64,000 nt of DNA from Brevundimonas sp. G8 (GTDB lineage Bacteria > Pseudomonadota > Alphaproteobacteria > Caulobacterales > Caulobacteraceae), in contig NZ_LR732816.1 in the NCBI RefSeq assembly GCF_902506205.1, forward strand, positions 2,342,537-2,406,536. The letters are read 5' to 3'. Each line of letters opens with the position of its first letter. Within the stretch, counting starts at the first letter, position 1. Shown piece after piece: positions 36,712 to 45,031 of this stretch. The notes under the pieces were generated by a model. That model had not been told where the DNA came from. It worked only from the letters and a program-made list of their open reading frames with translations, and ran no database searches. Both the position numbers and the translations under genes were made by a program.

Positions 36712-39024
36712 ATGAAATCGCGTTTCTTGATTCCTTGTGTCTTGAGCCGGCTGCTCGTCGGTGTCGCCGTGGCGTGCCTAACCGGGACCTCGGTGGCCGC
36801 CTATCCCGACGCCGCGCCGTCTTCGGGGGGCCGTCTAGCGGTGGCCGCTGCGTCGCCCGAGGCGCGCGCGGACGCTCTCATTGCGCGGATGACACTGGAG
36901 GAAAAGGTCGGCCAGATCAGCCAGCAGTTCGTGCTGGGCAGCGCTGGGCCTGTCGAGGCGCGCGTGAAAGCCGGTCAGCTGGGGTCACTGTTGTTCGTTC
37001 GTGATCCGGAAGTCGTCAACCGGCTTCAGAAGATGGCGGTAGAGGAGACCCGGCTGGGGATACCGCTGCTGTTCGGTTATGACGTCATCCACGGGTTCCG
37101 CACCATCTTCCCGACGCCGCTGGCGATGGCGGCGACCTGGGATCCTGATCTGGTCGAACGTTCCCAGAGCGTGGCGGCGCAGGAAGCCCGTGCGGTCGGC
37201 ATCCACTGGACGTTCGCCCCCATGCTGGATGTCACGCGCGATCCCAGATGGGGCCGCATTGTCGAGGGGCCAGGCGAGGATCCTTATCTGGCATCGGTTC
37301 TGGCCCGCGCCCAGGTGCGGGGTTTCCAGGGCGAGACCATCGGCCAGGCCGGTCATCTGCTGGCCGGTCCAAAGCACTTCTTAGGCTATGGCGCGTCCGA
37401 AGGCGGGCGTGACTATGATAGCGTCAACCTGTCCGACACCCAGCTCTATAACGTCTATCTGCCGCCCTTCATCGCCGCGATCGAGGCCGGGGCCGTCAAT
37501 GTCATGAGCGCCTATATGGAGCTGAACGACATCCCGGCGGTGGCCAATGACAGGTTGCTCAACGGCTTGTTGCGCGATGAACTGGGCTTTGACGGCTTCG
37601 TCGTCTCGGACGCAAACGCCGTCCGCAGCTTGATCCCGCAGCATTTCGCCACGGACGCCGCTGACGCCGCCGCGCGCTCAATCCGCGCCGGCAATGACAT
37701 GGAAATGGCGCTGGGCGCGGGTGCCTTCGGCAATCTGGTCGGCGCTGTCCGGGATGGTCGGCTAGAAGAGGCCGTCGTGAACCGGGCGGTGCGCCGGGTG
37801 CTGATCGCCAAGTTCAAGATGGGCCTGTTCGAAGATCCGTACGTCGACGTTTCGAAGACGGAGGCCATACTCGAAGCGCCGGATCACCGCGTGCTGGCGC
37901 GCCAGGCGGCGGAACAGGCGATGGTTTTGCTTCAGAACAAGGACGGGGTCCTGCCGCTGGAACGCGGCGCACACCAGCGGGTCGCCGTGATTGGTCCCCT
38001 GGCGGATTCGCCTATCGATACCGTCGGGCCATGGTCATTTGCCGACAAACCCGAGGACACAATCACTGTCTTCAAGGGCCTGAAGGCCAAGCTGGAAGGC
38101 GTGGCTCAGGTCGAAACGGCGCCCGGAATCCAGTTGCGTCGCGGCACCGCCTCCATGTTCTCGGCCATGCGACCGATGCCGCCTCGCTGGGATACGGCAA
38201 GGGTCGAGGCGGAATACGCCCGTGCTCTGGAACTGGCCCAACGTTCCGACCTGATCATCCTTACGGTCGGCGAAGACTACTATATGAGCGGCGAACAAGC
38301 TTCGCGCCTGTCGTTGTCCCTACCGGGCGAGCAGCAAAAGCTGATCGATGCTGTCACGGCCCTGGGCAAGCCTGTGATCCTGGTCATGATCAACGGCCGT
38401 CCGCTGGATATTCGTCAAGCGTCGACGCAGGTGCCGGCCATCCTGGAAGCCTGGCATCCGGGATCGGAGGGCGGGGCGGCGGTCGCCAATGTCCTGTTGG
38501 GCGACGTGAACCCCGGCGGAAAGCTGCCAATCACCTGGCCGCGCGATGTCGGTCAGATTCCGCTCTATTATGCGCACAACACGACAAAGGATTCGGCAGG
38601 GGCGGCGACCCGCTACTGGGATGGTGCGGCGGGACCGCTCTATCCGTTCGGCTATGGCCTGAGCTACACGGACTTTTCGTTCTCCGACATCGTTGTGGAC
38701 CGACCTGCCATCGACCGTGACGGTACGGTCACCGTTTCCGTCGTCGTCGCCAACACCGGGGCACGTGCAGGCGACGAGACGGCGCAGCTCTACATCCACC
38801 AGCGCGCAGGACGTGCGACGCGGCCTGTACGTGAACTGAAGGGCTTTCAACGTGTCACCCTGGCCCCCGGCGAACGTCGCACACTGACATTCACCCTGGG
38901 CGAGGCGGAGTTGAGATACTGGAGCGGCGCCGAGCGTAAATGGGTGATTGATCCAGGCCTGTTCGACATCTGGATCGGCGGCGATTCCCAAGCCGCTTTA
39001 CACGCCACCTTTGAGTTGCGTTGA
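36712..39024 (+). CDS. GH3 beta-glucosidase, BglX-type (second copy)
   Basis: The 770-aa exported GH3 enzyme shares its domain plan and long near-identical blocks with the copy at 13148: FGYDVIHGFRTIFP, FAPMLDVTRDPRWGR and nucleophile Asp300 in GFVVSDANAV. SEQ stretches such as RPVRELKGFQRVTLAPGE sit in the C-terminal FnIII-like domain. The ATG at 36712 begins the signal peptide (MKSRFLIPCVLS). It has no recognisable Shine-Dalgarno, because the preceding bases are the T-run of a terminator. Expression must come from read-through or another route. It likely trims beta-glucosyl residues from the substrate taken up by the neighbouring receptor and deprotected by GH78. Confidence 0.88.
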   Translation: MKSRFLIPCVLSRLLVGVAVACLTGTSVAAYPDAAPSSGGRLAVAAASPEARADALIARMTLEEKVGQISQQFVLGSAGPVEARVKAGQLGSLLFVRDPEVVNRLQKMAVEETRLGIPLLFGYDVIHGFRTIFPTPLAMAATWDPDLVERSQSVAAQEARAVGIHWTFAPMLDVTRDPRWGRIVEGPGEDPYLASVLARAQVRGFQGETIGQAGHLLAGPKHFLGYGASEGGRDYDSVNLSDTQLYNVYLPPFIAAIEAGAVNVMSAYMELNDIPAVANDRLLNGLLRDELGFDGFVVSDANAVRSLIPQHFATDAADAAARSIRAGNDMEMALGAGAFGNLVGAVRDGRLEEAVVNRAVRRVLIAKFKMGLFEDPYVDVSKTEAILEAPDHRVLARQAAEQAMVLLQNKDGVLPLERGAHQRVAVIGPLADSPIDTVGPWSFADKPEDTITVFKGLKAKLEGVAQVETAPGIQLRRGTASMFSAMRPMPPRWDTARVEAEYARALELAQRSDLIILTVGEDYYMSGEQASRLSLSLPGEQQKLIDAVTALGKPVILVMINGRPLDIRQASTQVPAILEAWHPGSEGGAAVANVLLGDVNPGGKLPITWPRDVGQIPLYYAHNTTKDSAGAATRYWDGAAGPLYPFGYGLSYTDFSFSDIVVDRPAIDRDGTVTVSVVVANTGARAGDETAQLYIHQRAGRATRPVRELKGFQRVTLAPGERRTLTFTLGEAELRYWSGAERKWVIDPGLFDIWIGGDSQAALHATFELR

Positions 39025-39097
39025 TCGGTCCCGGTCTCGGTCCCGGTCAGGCCATTCAACGCGTTCGGCCGAAGCTCGCTACGGCGGGCGCTCGACA

Positions 39098-39911
39098 GCA
39101 CTGTCAGGTTAAACGGCATTGGCCGAACCTTGCCCAGCCAGACGAAATCTCAGGCGACAGCGACCGCCCAAGTCGCATCCGCCCCGGCGCGAAAACGGCG
39201 GAGAGTTGGTCGGCTGACGAGATGTCTTTGGGTGTAGAAGGTGTTGTAGATCGCGGCGTGAGTGGTGAGGAAGCGCTGGGCTGAAGCCTGGGATTTGAAG
39301 ACCTGCTGCTGCCGCTCTCGTCGGCGGATCGGGAGGTGAGAGTTCTCAGCCCGATTGTTTTCTCGCAGTCGCCGGGTGAATGTAGGTGACGCATGCCAAG
39401 GTGGTCCAGTGCCGCTGGATACGACCCGAGACCGTCGGTCACGATCCTTTCCGGGTCCACGAGCTGATTTCGGAGCAATCGCTTCAACAACTTCAGGGCG
39501 GCTTCTGTGTCTCGCCGGCGCTGGACAACGAGGTCCAACACCTCGCCTTCGTCATCGACGGCGCGCCACAGGTACATGCGCTTTCCCCCGATCGAGCAGA
39601 CGACCTCGTCGATATGCCAACGGGGTGAAGCTGAGGGCAAAGCGTCTTCAGCCGCCGTGCGATCTGCGACCCAAACTTGATCGTCCAGCAGCGGATGGTC
39701 TCATAGCTGACGTCAATCACCCGCGCGGCCATCAGCTCTTCGACGTCGCGAAAGCTGAGGCTGAAGCGAAAGTAGAGCCACACGGCCTGCCGGATCATCG
39801 CCGCGGGGAAGCGATGGCGCTTAAACGAGAGTGGCTTCACGAAATGCAATCTCCGATCAGACCCTTAGGCGGCCCTGAAGTGGAGACAAGTTAGCGTTAG
39901 ACTGACAGCAC
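39098..39911 (-). mobile_element. IS6-family insertion sequence, about 814 bp, inactive
   Basis: The ends read GCACTGTCAGGTT (39098) and, on the other strand, GTGCTGTCAGTCT (from 39911), imperfect terminal inverted repeats of the IS6 type. The size fits the family. The single transposase gene inside is frameshifted twice. No clear 8-bp target duplication is seen at the two flanks, so one end may have been involved in a later rearrangement. Confidence 0.82.
39150..39849 (-). pseudogene. IS6-family transposase, two frameshifts
   Basis: The protein must be read in three frames. The N-terminal part from ATG 39849 (FKRHRFPAAMIRQAVWLYFRF, LSFRDVEELMAARVIDVSYE in pieces) runs to about 39645. The DDE core (RWHIDEVVCSIGGKRMYLWR, VTDGLGSYPAAL) is in a second frame to about 39365. 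The C-terminal RRLRENNRAENSHLP and THAAIYNTFYTQRH are in a third frame to the stop at 39150. All IS6 landmarks (DDE residues, RxENRAE-like motif) are present, so the element is recently inactivated or the sequence has indel errors. The left part of the gene lies next to the GH3 glucosidase end. Confidence 0.85.
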
Positions 39912-40176
39912 CGCAGACGCAGCCTTGGCAAGCTTGCTTTGCTCTGCCGGTCCGACGGCAACTTGAAGCCCACGTCGAAGAGGACCTAGCGGCCGTAATC
40001 GCTGAAACGCCGGTGCGATGACGTCCGCTCCCCGCCCCTAGCTGACATCGACTGCGACCGGTTTCCGGCATGTAGGCCAACGTCCTCTTTCGGCGGTGAA
40101 GCCCAAAACTGAAATGACCCATGGCGGACGTCGGAGAGGTCGGCTTGTCGGACACATGCTGCGCCGCGCCTGTGCA

Positions 40177-40989
40177 TTAACGCTTAAACAGAGTTCGAAA
40201 CAAACTTGGTCGAGGCGTCTTCTGAGGGGGCTTCGGCTGTTCGTACCGCTGGGGAGGAACCCCGAAGAGACAGTTGCCGTAATACTCGCCTTCGCGAAGC
40301 CCTGGATTAGCTTGGAAGTTGATGTATGGCTGTTGACAGTGTGGGCACCGGAGCGGGTTCATGTACCGAAAGCGCGTCCCGTCGGGGGCTTCCGGTAAGT
40401 TCGCCTCCAGTTTTGCTAAGGCGGCGTCATCGGGCTTACCCATGGCCGGCGGCGCTCCCGGCACCCATTCGTTGATGATCAACGTGTATGCCCCTGAGCC
40501 AGAATACATGTAGCCCATGCTGCTGAAGCCTGCATGAAACGACTGTACGTGAAACGACTGGGCGCAGCTATCACACTCGCAGGACAGCCGAACCGAACCG
40601 GGCGTTACCGTGCCACTGAAATGCATCCCCCGTCGGAATAGCCCCTGCCCCACCAGATCATTCGGGTCGCCTTTAGAGCCGGGAAGGAAGAACGGTTGAA
40701 AACGAATACCATGACCCTTGCCGGTCAGTAGCTCATCGGGATCGTAAGCTTCTTTTCCGGTTACGGCGCAATCAGCTTGGCAGGCGAGACCGTCATGAAC
40801 TCGAACGGATATGTGAGCCCAACCCGATAACTCAGCCATCGAGTGAACATGGCGCTTTCCCTCTGCGTCCACGAACTCGATGATTGCGCCGGGCTGAATG
40901 GGCCGCGATGACTTGATTTCGCAAGGCTGTTCGCCAGCATCGACATGGCCGATTTCATCGTCGTTCAAAAGTACGGTGAGCAGTCTCAT
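40177..40989 (-). CDS. Hypothetical protein with paired zinc-knuckle cysteines
   Basis: No family is recognised for this 270-aa soluble protein. It shows cysteine pairs that look like treble-clef or zinc-ribbon knuckles: C137-x-C139-x2-C142 and CPHC at 215-218. Additional Cys occur at 70, 74 and 240. The N-terminal 60 residues (VDAEGKRHVHSMAELSGW) look like a small beta domain and the C-terminal tail is Pro/Lys-rich. Codon use and lower GC differ from the neighbouring catabolic genes. It stands between an IS6 element and the oxidase cluster, so horizontal arrival is likely. Function unknown. Confidence 0.65.
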   Translation of the reverse strand: MRLLTVLLNDDEIGHVDAGEQPCEIKSSRPIQPGAIIEFVDAEGKRHVHSMAELSGWAHISVRVHDGLACQADCAVTGKEAYDPDELLTGKGHGIRFQPFFLPGSKGDPNDLVGQGLFRRGMHFSGTVTPGSVRLSCECDSCAQSFHVQSFHAGFSSMGYMYSGSGAYTLIINEWVPGAPPAMGKPDDAALAKLEANLPEAPDGTRFRYMNPLRCPHCQQPYINFQANPGLREGEYYGNCLFGVPPQRYEQPKPPQKTPRPSLFRTLFKR

Positions 40990-41531
40990 GCGGCGAGGTT
41001 AGAGCTAAGCAGTGGCAGGTCAATGTCCGCTTCCCACCCCAAATGGCGGTTCGGGAGGTCTGCTTTGCGGATGGCTCACGCTCGAACACACCGACTCCCC
41101 GATAGCGGACGTTCCGAACGTCTCGGATGAGTCACGAAGCGACATTGAGGTCTCCTCAGTCGGCAATGTCTGAGTTTGACTCATAGCTGACCTTCGAAAA
41201 GTCGGCTTGCGGACGATGCTCTGCTCGGTCGAGAGGCCCGAGGCTTTAGAAGAAGATGTCCTTCTTCAATTGTTCGTAGACTGCCATGCCCGGCTTTATG
41301 CGCGGGACCAGCGTGCTCCTAGCAAAAGACTGTTGGTCATTCCCCCAGCCAGTAAGCCTTAGGTGCTGCTTTGCGAACGTATACACGTCCCCGGCGGCAG
41401 ATTTGACGTCGTCGGGCGGATTGGTCTCCCATCTCCTGTTTCCGGCCTGAAACTGGAACCTCGTCGGCGCACTAAGCCTTCCATGTCGGCGAGCTTGAGG
41501 GGACGCGCGTGAAGGTTGAGACGATGCGATC
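40990..41531. other. Intergenic accessory DNA with degenerate GTCCGC-rich repeats
   Basis: This stretch has no convincing complete gene. Short related pieces such as AATGTCCGCTT, TAGCGGACGTT and GCGACATTGAG recur here and again around 40014-40135. They resemble the dispersed degenerate repeats common in alphaproteobacterial spacers. Together with the neighbouring IS it marks an insertion-prone zone. Confidence 0.4.
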
Positions 41532-41539
41532 ATGATCAC
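41246..41539 (-). other. Possible gene fragment, unrecognised
   Basis: A minus-strand frame of up to 97 codons ends at 41246 with a protein-like stretch (DDVKSAAGDVYTFAKQHLRL, GMAVYEQLKKDIFF). Its putative start would overlap the beginning of ctaG on the other strand, and there is no clear ribosome site. It may be the remnant of a displaced gene. I do not recognise it. Confidence 0.25.
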
Positions 41540-42254
41540 GGGACAGATATGGACGCCTTATTGTGGCGTTGCGCCTGATTTCGGCGAATGGCGCTGGAAC
41601 TTGGATCCGGTGTTGTTGATGGTCTTGGCCGTCGCCACAGGCCTGATCGCGCTGCGCCTTGAAGGGCGACGACGCGCCTTTGGTCTGACGGCGATGGCTG
41701 TGCTGACGGTGGGGTTTGTTTCGCCCTTGTGCGCGTTGAGTTCGGCGCTGTTTTCGGCGCGGACTGTGCATCACGTCTTGCTGGTGGGTGCGGCCGCGCC
41801 TCTGTTGGCCGGCGCCCTGCCGGTTCGGCGATATGGATCGCTGGTGCTGGCGACGGCGGTTCAGGCGGTCGTCTTCTGGGCCTGGCACGCGCCGGGGGCC
41901 TATGCCGCCGCCCTGTCCAATGACCTGGTTTATTGGGTGATGCAGATCAGCCTGTTGGTCAGCGCGGTCTGGTTCTGGGCAGCAGCGCGAACGGCCACGG
42001 CACCGGCGGCGGTCGTGGCGCTGTTAGCGGCCATGCTCGCGATGGGCTTGCTGGGCGCGGTGCTGACGTTTGCGGGTCAGGCCGTCTATGCGCCGCATGC
42101 CTATACCACCCTTGCCTGGGGCATGACGCCGCTGGAGGACCAGCAGGCGGCCGGGCTGATCATGTGGGCGCCGGCGGCGGCGCTCTATCTGTTCGCGGCG
42201 CTGTGGCGGCTTGGTCGGATGATCGGGCCTGATGTCGAGGCGCGGACGGCGTGA
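41532..42254 (+). CDS. ctaG: Cytochrome c oxidase assembly protein, caa3-type CtaG
   Basis: The 240-aa integral membrane protein has about seven hydrophobic helices. It fits the Bacillus-type CtaG (caa3_CtaG) family, which helps assemble the CuA/CuB centres of caa3 oxidases; it is unrelated to the Cox11-type CtaG. Conserved elements include MVLAVATGLIALRLEGRRR, HHVLLVGAAAPLLAGALP and a His in FWAWHAPGAY. The stop overlaps the next start as GTGA, so ctaG and cytochrome b561 are translationally coupled. Its place at the head of the oxidase cluster agrees with the assembly role. Confidence 0.85.
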   Translation: MITGQIWTPYCGVAPDFGEWRWNLDPVLLMVLAVATGLIALRLEGRRRAFGLTAMAVLTVGFVSPLCALSSALFSARTVHHVLLVGAAAPLLAGALPVRRYGSLVLATAVQAVVFWAWHAPGAYAAALSNDLVYWVMQISLLVSAVWFWAAARTATAPAAVVALLAAMLAMGLLGAVLTFAGQAVYAPHAYTTLAWGMTPLEDQQAAGLIMWAPAAALYLFAALWRLGRMIGPDVEARTA

Positions 42255-42970
42255 TCGAGAAGCTTTTCAGGCAACTGCTCGAATGGGCGGCGGGGCACCA
42301 TGACGAGGGGCGGTACTCGCCCGTCGGCATCGGGTTTCACTGGGTTATGGCGGGCCTGGTGATCTTCCAGCTCGGCTGGGGCTGGTGGATGGGCCGTCAA
42401 CCGGTCGGCGGGGCGATGATGGCTGCCTATGATCTGCATTTCGCGGTCGGGGTGCTGATGCTGATTCTGGTGACCGGGCGGCTGTCGTGGCGGTTGTTGG
42501 CGCCCAATCTGATCAATGATGCGGACAAGCCGGGGTGGGAGAGCATGGCCGCGCATGTGACCCACTACGTCTTCTACATCTGCCTGTTCGGCTTGCCTTT
42601 GTCCGGTTGGGCGATGATTTCGGCGACGGATCGGACGCGGCAGCTAGATACCCTGGGCTTCATCAAATGGCCGCTGCTACCGCTTCAGGATTTGTCGAAC
42701 ACCCAGCTATGGGCGATCGAGGCGGCGGCGGAATGGATGCACTGGGGCCTGGTCGTGACCCTGCTGCTGATGATCCCGATCCACGCGGGCGCGGCGCTTA
42801 AGCACCATCTGATCGATAGGGACGACGTGTTTCACGCGATGCTGCCGGTCGTGCCGCTGCGTCAACGGAAGCGGACCCGGTGGCAGCGGCGCTGGCGGGC
42901 GCTGGAGAAGCGGGTTGCGTCGACAGCCAGGACGCTATTGCGCGGGCTTCTGGGTCCGAAAGCGATTTGA
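42251..42970 (+). CDS. Cytochrome b561-family membrane protein
   Basis: The 239-aa di-haem-type membrane cytochrome starts at GTG 42251, overlapping ctaG by 4 bp. Haem-ligand histidines are visible in IGFHWVMAGL, YDLHFAVGVL, AAHVTHYVFY and EWMHWGLVVT, the four-helix pattern of the b561/CybB and Ni-Fe hydrogenase b families. It could pass electrons from quinol to the cytochromes c encoded next door. The C-terminal basic tail (KRTRWQRRWRALEKR) lies on the cytoplasmic side. Its last 173 bp are overlapped on the opposite strand by the end of a cytochrome c gene. Confidence 0.85.
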   Translation: MIEKLFRQLLEWAAGHHDEGRYSPVGIGFHWVMAGLVIFQLGWGWWMGRQPVGGAMMAAYDLHFAVGVLMLILVTGRLSWRLLAPNLINDADKPGWESMAAHVTHYVFYICLFGLPLSGWAMISATDRTRQLDTLGFIKWPLLPLQDLSNTQLWAIEAAAEWMHWGLVVTLLLMIPIHAGAALKHHLIDRDDVFHAMLPVVPLRQRKRTRWQRRWRALEKRVASTARTLLRGLLGPKAI

Positions 42971-43547
42971 CGGCGGCGGCCATGACCCCGCGCGGATCGT
43001 TGCGGCGCTTGCCTGACTTCCAGCGATCGATCTGTTCCAGGATATAGGCGGCGGATTGACCCGCGATCTGGGGGTTGCCGCCCTGACCCGATCCTTGACC
43101 GTCCACACCATGGCAAGAGGCGCAGGCGACGATGCCCCGCGAGGCGTCGCCATTCAGATAGATCGCCGGCGCGGGGGAAGCGGCCGGCGACGGCTTTTGT
43201 GGAAGGGGCAGGGACGCATAGTAGGCCGCGACTTCGCGCCGACCCTTCTGGTCCAGCGCCTTGGCGATACGGGTCATGGCGTCGTCGGGGCGCAGGCCTG
43301 AGGCGTAGTCTTCCATCTGTTTCTGCAGATAGCCGGCGTCCAGGCTCGCCAGCCGGGGCGCCGCCACTCCGTCTCCGCCGCCGTCCAGTCCATGGCAGGT
43401 GAAACAGGCGTTGGCCGCTCCGCCGGCCCCGCCGCTCATGGCGATCACCTGGCCATTAGCTGTGAAGGCGCGATCCGTCTGACCTGGCGTGGAGTCGCAG
43501 GCCGCCAGGCCGGTCAGCAGAAGTAGGGCGGAAAGGGGCGCGCGCAC
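42798..43547 (-). CDS. Di-haem cytochrome c4-like lipoprotein
   Basis: The 249-aa lipoprotein has a lipobox LTGLAAC (Cys17) and two class-I haem-binding sites, CFTCH at 48-52 and CASCH at 142-146. Each lies in a similar 90-residue domain, giving the tandem layout of cytochrome c4. Met ligands are likely in MTRIAKAL and VMAAAVKSL regions. The start is GTG 43547, which begins the signal sequence; longer frames upstream lack sense. The Pro/Ala-rich C-terminal tail extends 173 bp into the cytochrome b561 gene on the other strand. It is divergent from a mono-haem cytochrome c, and both probably serve the caa3 oxidase as electron donors. Confidence 0.85.
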   Translation of the reverse strand: MRAPLSALLLLTGLAACDSTPGQTDRAFTANGQVIAMSGGAGGAANACFTCHGLDGGGDGVAAPRLASLDAGYLQKQMEDYASGLRPDDAMTRIAKALDQKGRREVAAYYASLPLPQKPSPAASPAPAIYLNGDASRGIVACASCHGVDGQGSGQGGNPQIAGQSAAYILEQIDRWKSGKRRNDPRGVMAAAVKSLSDPEARAIASWLSTQPASPAPASAAATGSASVDAAARPAASRETRRPYRSDGA

Positions 43548-43570
43548 GGCGATGCAACACCTGCTTATGG

Positions 43571-43625
43571 CGGAGGTTCCGCAGGGCGTCGTGACCGAGC
43601 TCAATGTCGCAGTTGGGAACCTCCG
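43571..43625. promoter_or_regulatory. Long perfect inverted repeat in divergent cytochrome c promoter
   Basis: CGGAGGTTCC (43571-43580) and GGAACCTCCG (43616-43625) are perfect 10-bp inverse copies separated by 35 bp. They lie between the two divergent cytochrome c genes (starts 43547 and 43693). The spacing, three to four helical turns, suits a dimeric regulator controlling both directions. Confidence 0.5.
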
Positions 43626-43692
43626 TCCGGCAAGCGGATTGGTCAGGCGAAGCTTTGGGGGGCGGATGGGTTTTCGGACGACGGGCGAGGCG

Positions 43693-44064
43693 ATGGGGCG
43701 GCGGGCGACGATCAGCGCGCTGGCGCTCGCCCTGTGCGCCTGCGTGGACAAGGCCGACCTGCCGCGGCCGGTGGTCCAAGCCGATCCGGCCGCCGGACTG
43801 GCGGTGATCGAAGAGGTCGGTTGCGCCGCCTGTCACAAGATTCCCGGCGTCGCCTGGCCCCAGGGACGGTCGGGCTCGAACCTTGCCGGTTTCGGCGCGC
43901 GGCCCCTGATCGCCGGACGCCTCCCGAACCAGCCCGATGTCCTGATCCGCTGGTTGATCGACGCCCCGTCGATGGACCCCGGAACCGCCATGCCGCCCAT
44001 GCCCCTGACGCAAGACCAAGCCCGCGATGTCGCGGCCTATCTGTATACGCTCGATGAAGACTGA
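43693..44064 (+). CDS. Mono-haem cytochrome c lipoprotein
   Basis: The 123-aa protein has a signal sequence ending LALCACVDK, probably lipidated. It has one haem c site CAACH at 44-48 and a Met-rich distal segment AMPPMPLTQ carrying the axial Met. The closing helix DVAAYLYTLDED is typical of class-I cytochromes. The ATG at 43693 is chosen for signal-peptide fit; ATG 43666 with GGGGGG ahead is an alternative adding nine residues. The last 11 bp overlap coxB, so it is the first gene of the coxB-coxA unit and probably the immediate electron donor. Confidence 0.82.
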   Translation: MGRRATISALALALCACVDKADLPRPVVQADPAAGLAVIEEVGCAACHKIPGVAWPQGRSGSNLAGFGARPLIAGRLPNQPDVLIRWLIDAPSMDPGTAMPPMPLTQDQARDVAAYLYTLDED

Positions 44065-45031
44065 AGCCCCTCCCGGAATCGCCGGCTGGCCCCCGCCCGT
44101 GCTCGATCCGGCCGGCCCCTTCGCCGGGCCGATCCAGACCGTGGCCTGGGTGCTGTTCGTCATGGCTGCGGTGGTCATGGTGGTGGTGCTGGTCGCGCTG
44201 GGCATCGCCCTGTTCGGGCCGCGCAAGTGGAAGCGGCGGGTCGGGGGTGAGCGGCTGATCTGGATCGCCGGCCTGGTCTTTCCAGTGGTCGTGCTGACGG
44301 GCCTGTTGATCTACGGGCTGACGACGACGGCGCGGGTGGCTGATGCGCCCAAGCCGGGCGAGATGCGCGTGCGGGTCACGGGCGAGATGTGGTGGTGGCG
44401 CGTCGCCTATCTGGACGGCCAGGGTCGCGAGATCGTCCAGGACGCCAACGAGGTGCACATCCCAGCCGGTCAGCCCGTGGTGTTCGAGCTGGAAAGCGCA
44501 GACGTTATCCACAGCTTCTGGGTGCCGCGCCTGGGCGGAAAGACCGACATGATCCCCGGTCGCCGCAACTTCATGCGGCTGCAGGCCGATGCGCCTGGAA
44601 CTTACGGCGGACAGTGCGCCGAATATTGCGGCGGGCCGCACGCCCTGATGGGGCTGGTGGTCGTGGCCCATGCGCCGGACGACTACGCCGCCTGGCTTGA
44701 GCGACAGTCGCGGCCGGCCGCCGCCGTGCCGTCGGCCCAGGGACCGCTGACGCTGATCGACCAAGGGCGCAACGTCTTCGCCGCCTCGGGCTGCGCCGCC
44801 TGCCACACCATTCGCGGCACCGAGGCGAACGGCCTGGCCGGCCCGGACCTGACACATGTCGGATCGCGTCAGACGCTGGGCGCCGGCATCCTGCCGAACA
44901 ATCAGGGGACGATGGCCGGCTGGATTTCGGACAGCCAGAGCCTGAAGCCCGGCAACCGGATGCCTTCCTATGCCGTCCTGTCGGGCCAGGACGTGCGCGC
45001 CGTCGCCGCCTATCTGGAAAGCCTGAAATGA
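44054..45031 (+). CDS. coxB: Cytochrome c oxidase subunit II with fused haem c domain (caa3 type)
   Basis: The 325-aa subunit has two transmembrane helices (about 27-54 and 71-91). The cupredoxin CuA domain follows with His153 in VIHSFWVPR and the CuA loop Cys188, Cys192, His196 and Met199 in QCAEYCGGPHALM. A C-terminal cytochrome c domain carries CAACH at 247-251. This fusion defines caa3 oxidases, which take electrons directly through the tethered haem. ATG 44054 lies in the end of the upstream cytochrome gene, and the stop overlaps coxA as ATGA, so translation is tightly coupled. Confidence 0.93.
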   Translation: MKTEAPPGIAGWPPPVLDPAGPFAGPIQTVAWVLFVMAAVVMVVVLVALGIALFGPRKWKRRVGGERLIWIAGLVFPVVVLTGLLIYGLTTTARVADAPKPGEMRVRVTGEMWWWRVAYLDGQGREIVQDANEVHIPAGQPVVFELESADVIHSFWVPRLGGKTDMIPGRRNFMRLQADAPGTYGGQCAEYCGGPHALMGLVVVAHAPDDYAAWLERQSRPAAAVPSAQGPLTLIDQGRNVFAASGCAACHTIRGTEANGLAGPDLTHVGSRQTLGAGILPNNQGTMAGWISDSQSLKPGNRMPSYAVLSGQDVRAVAAYLESLK

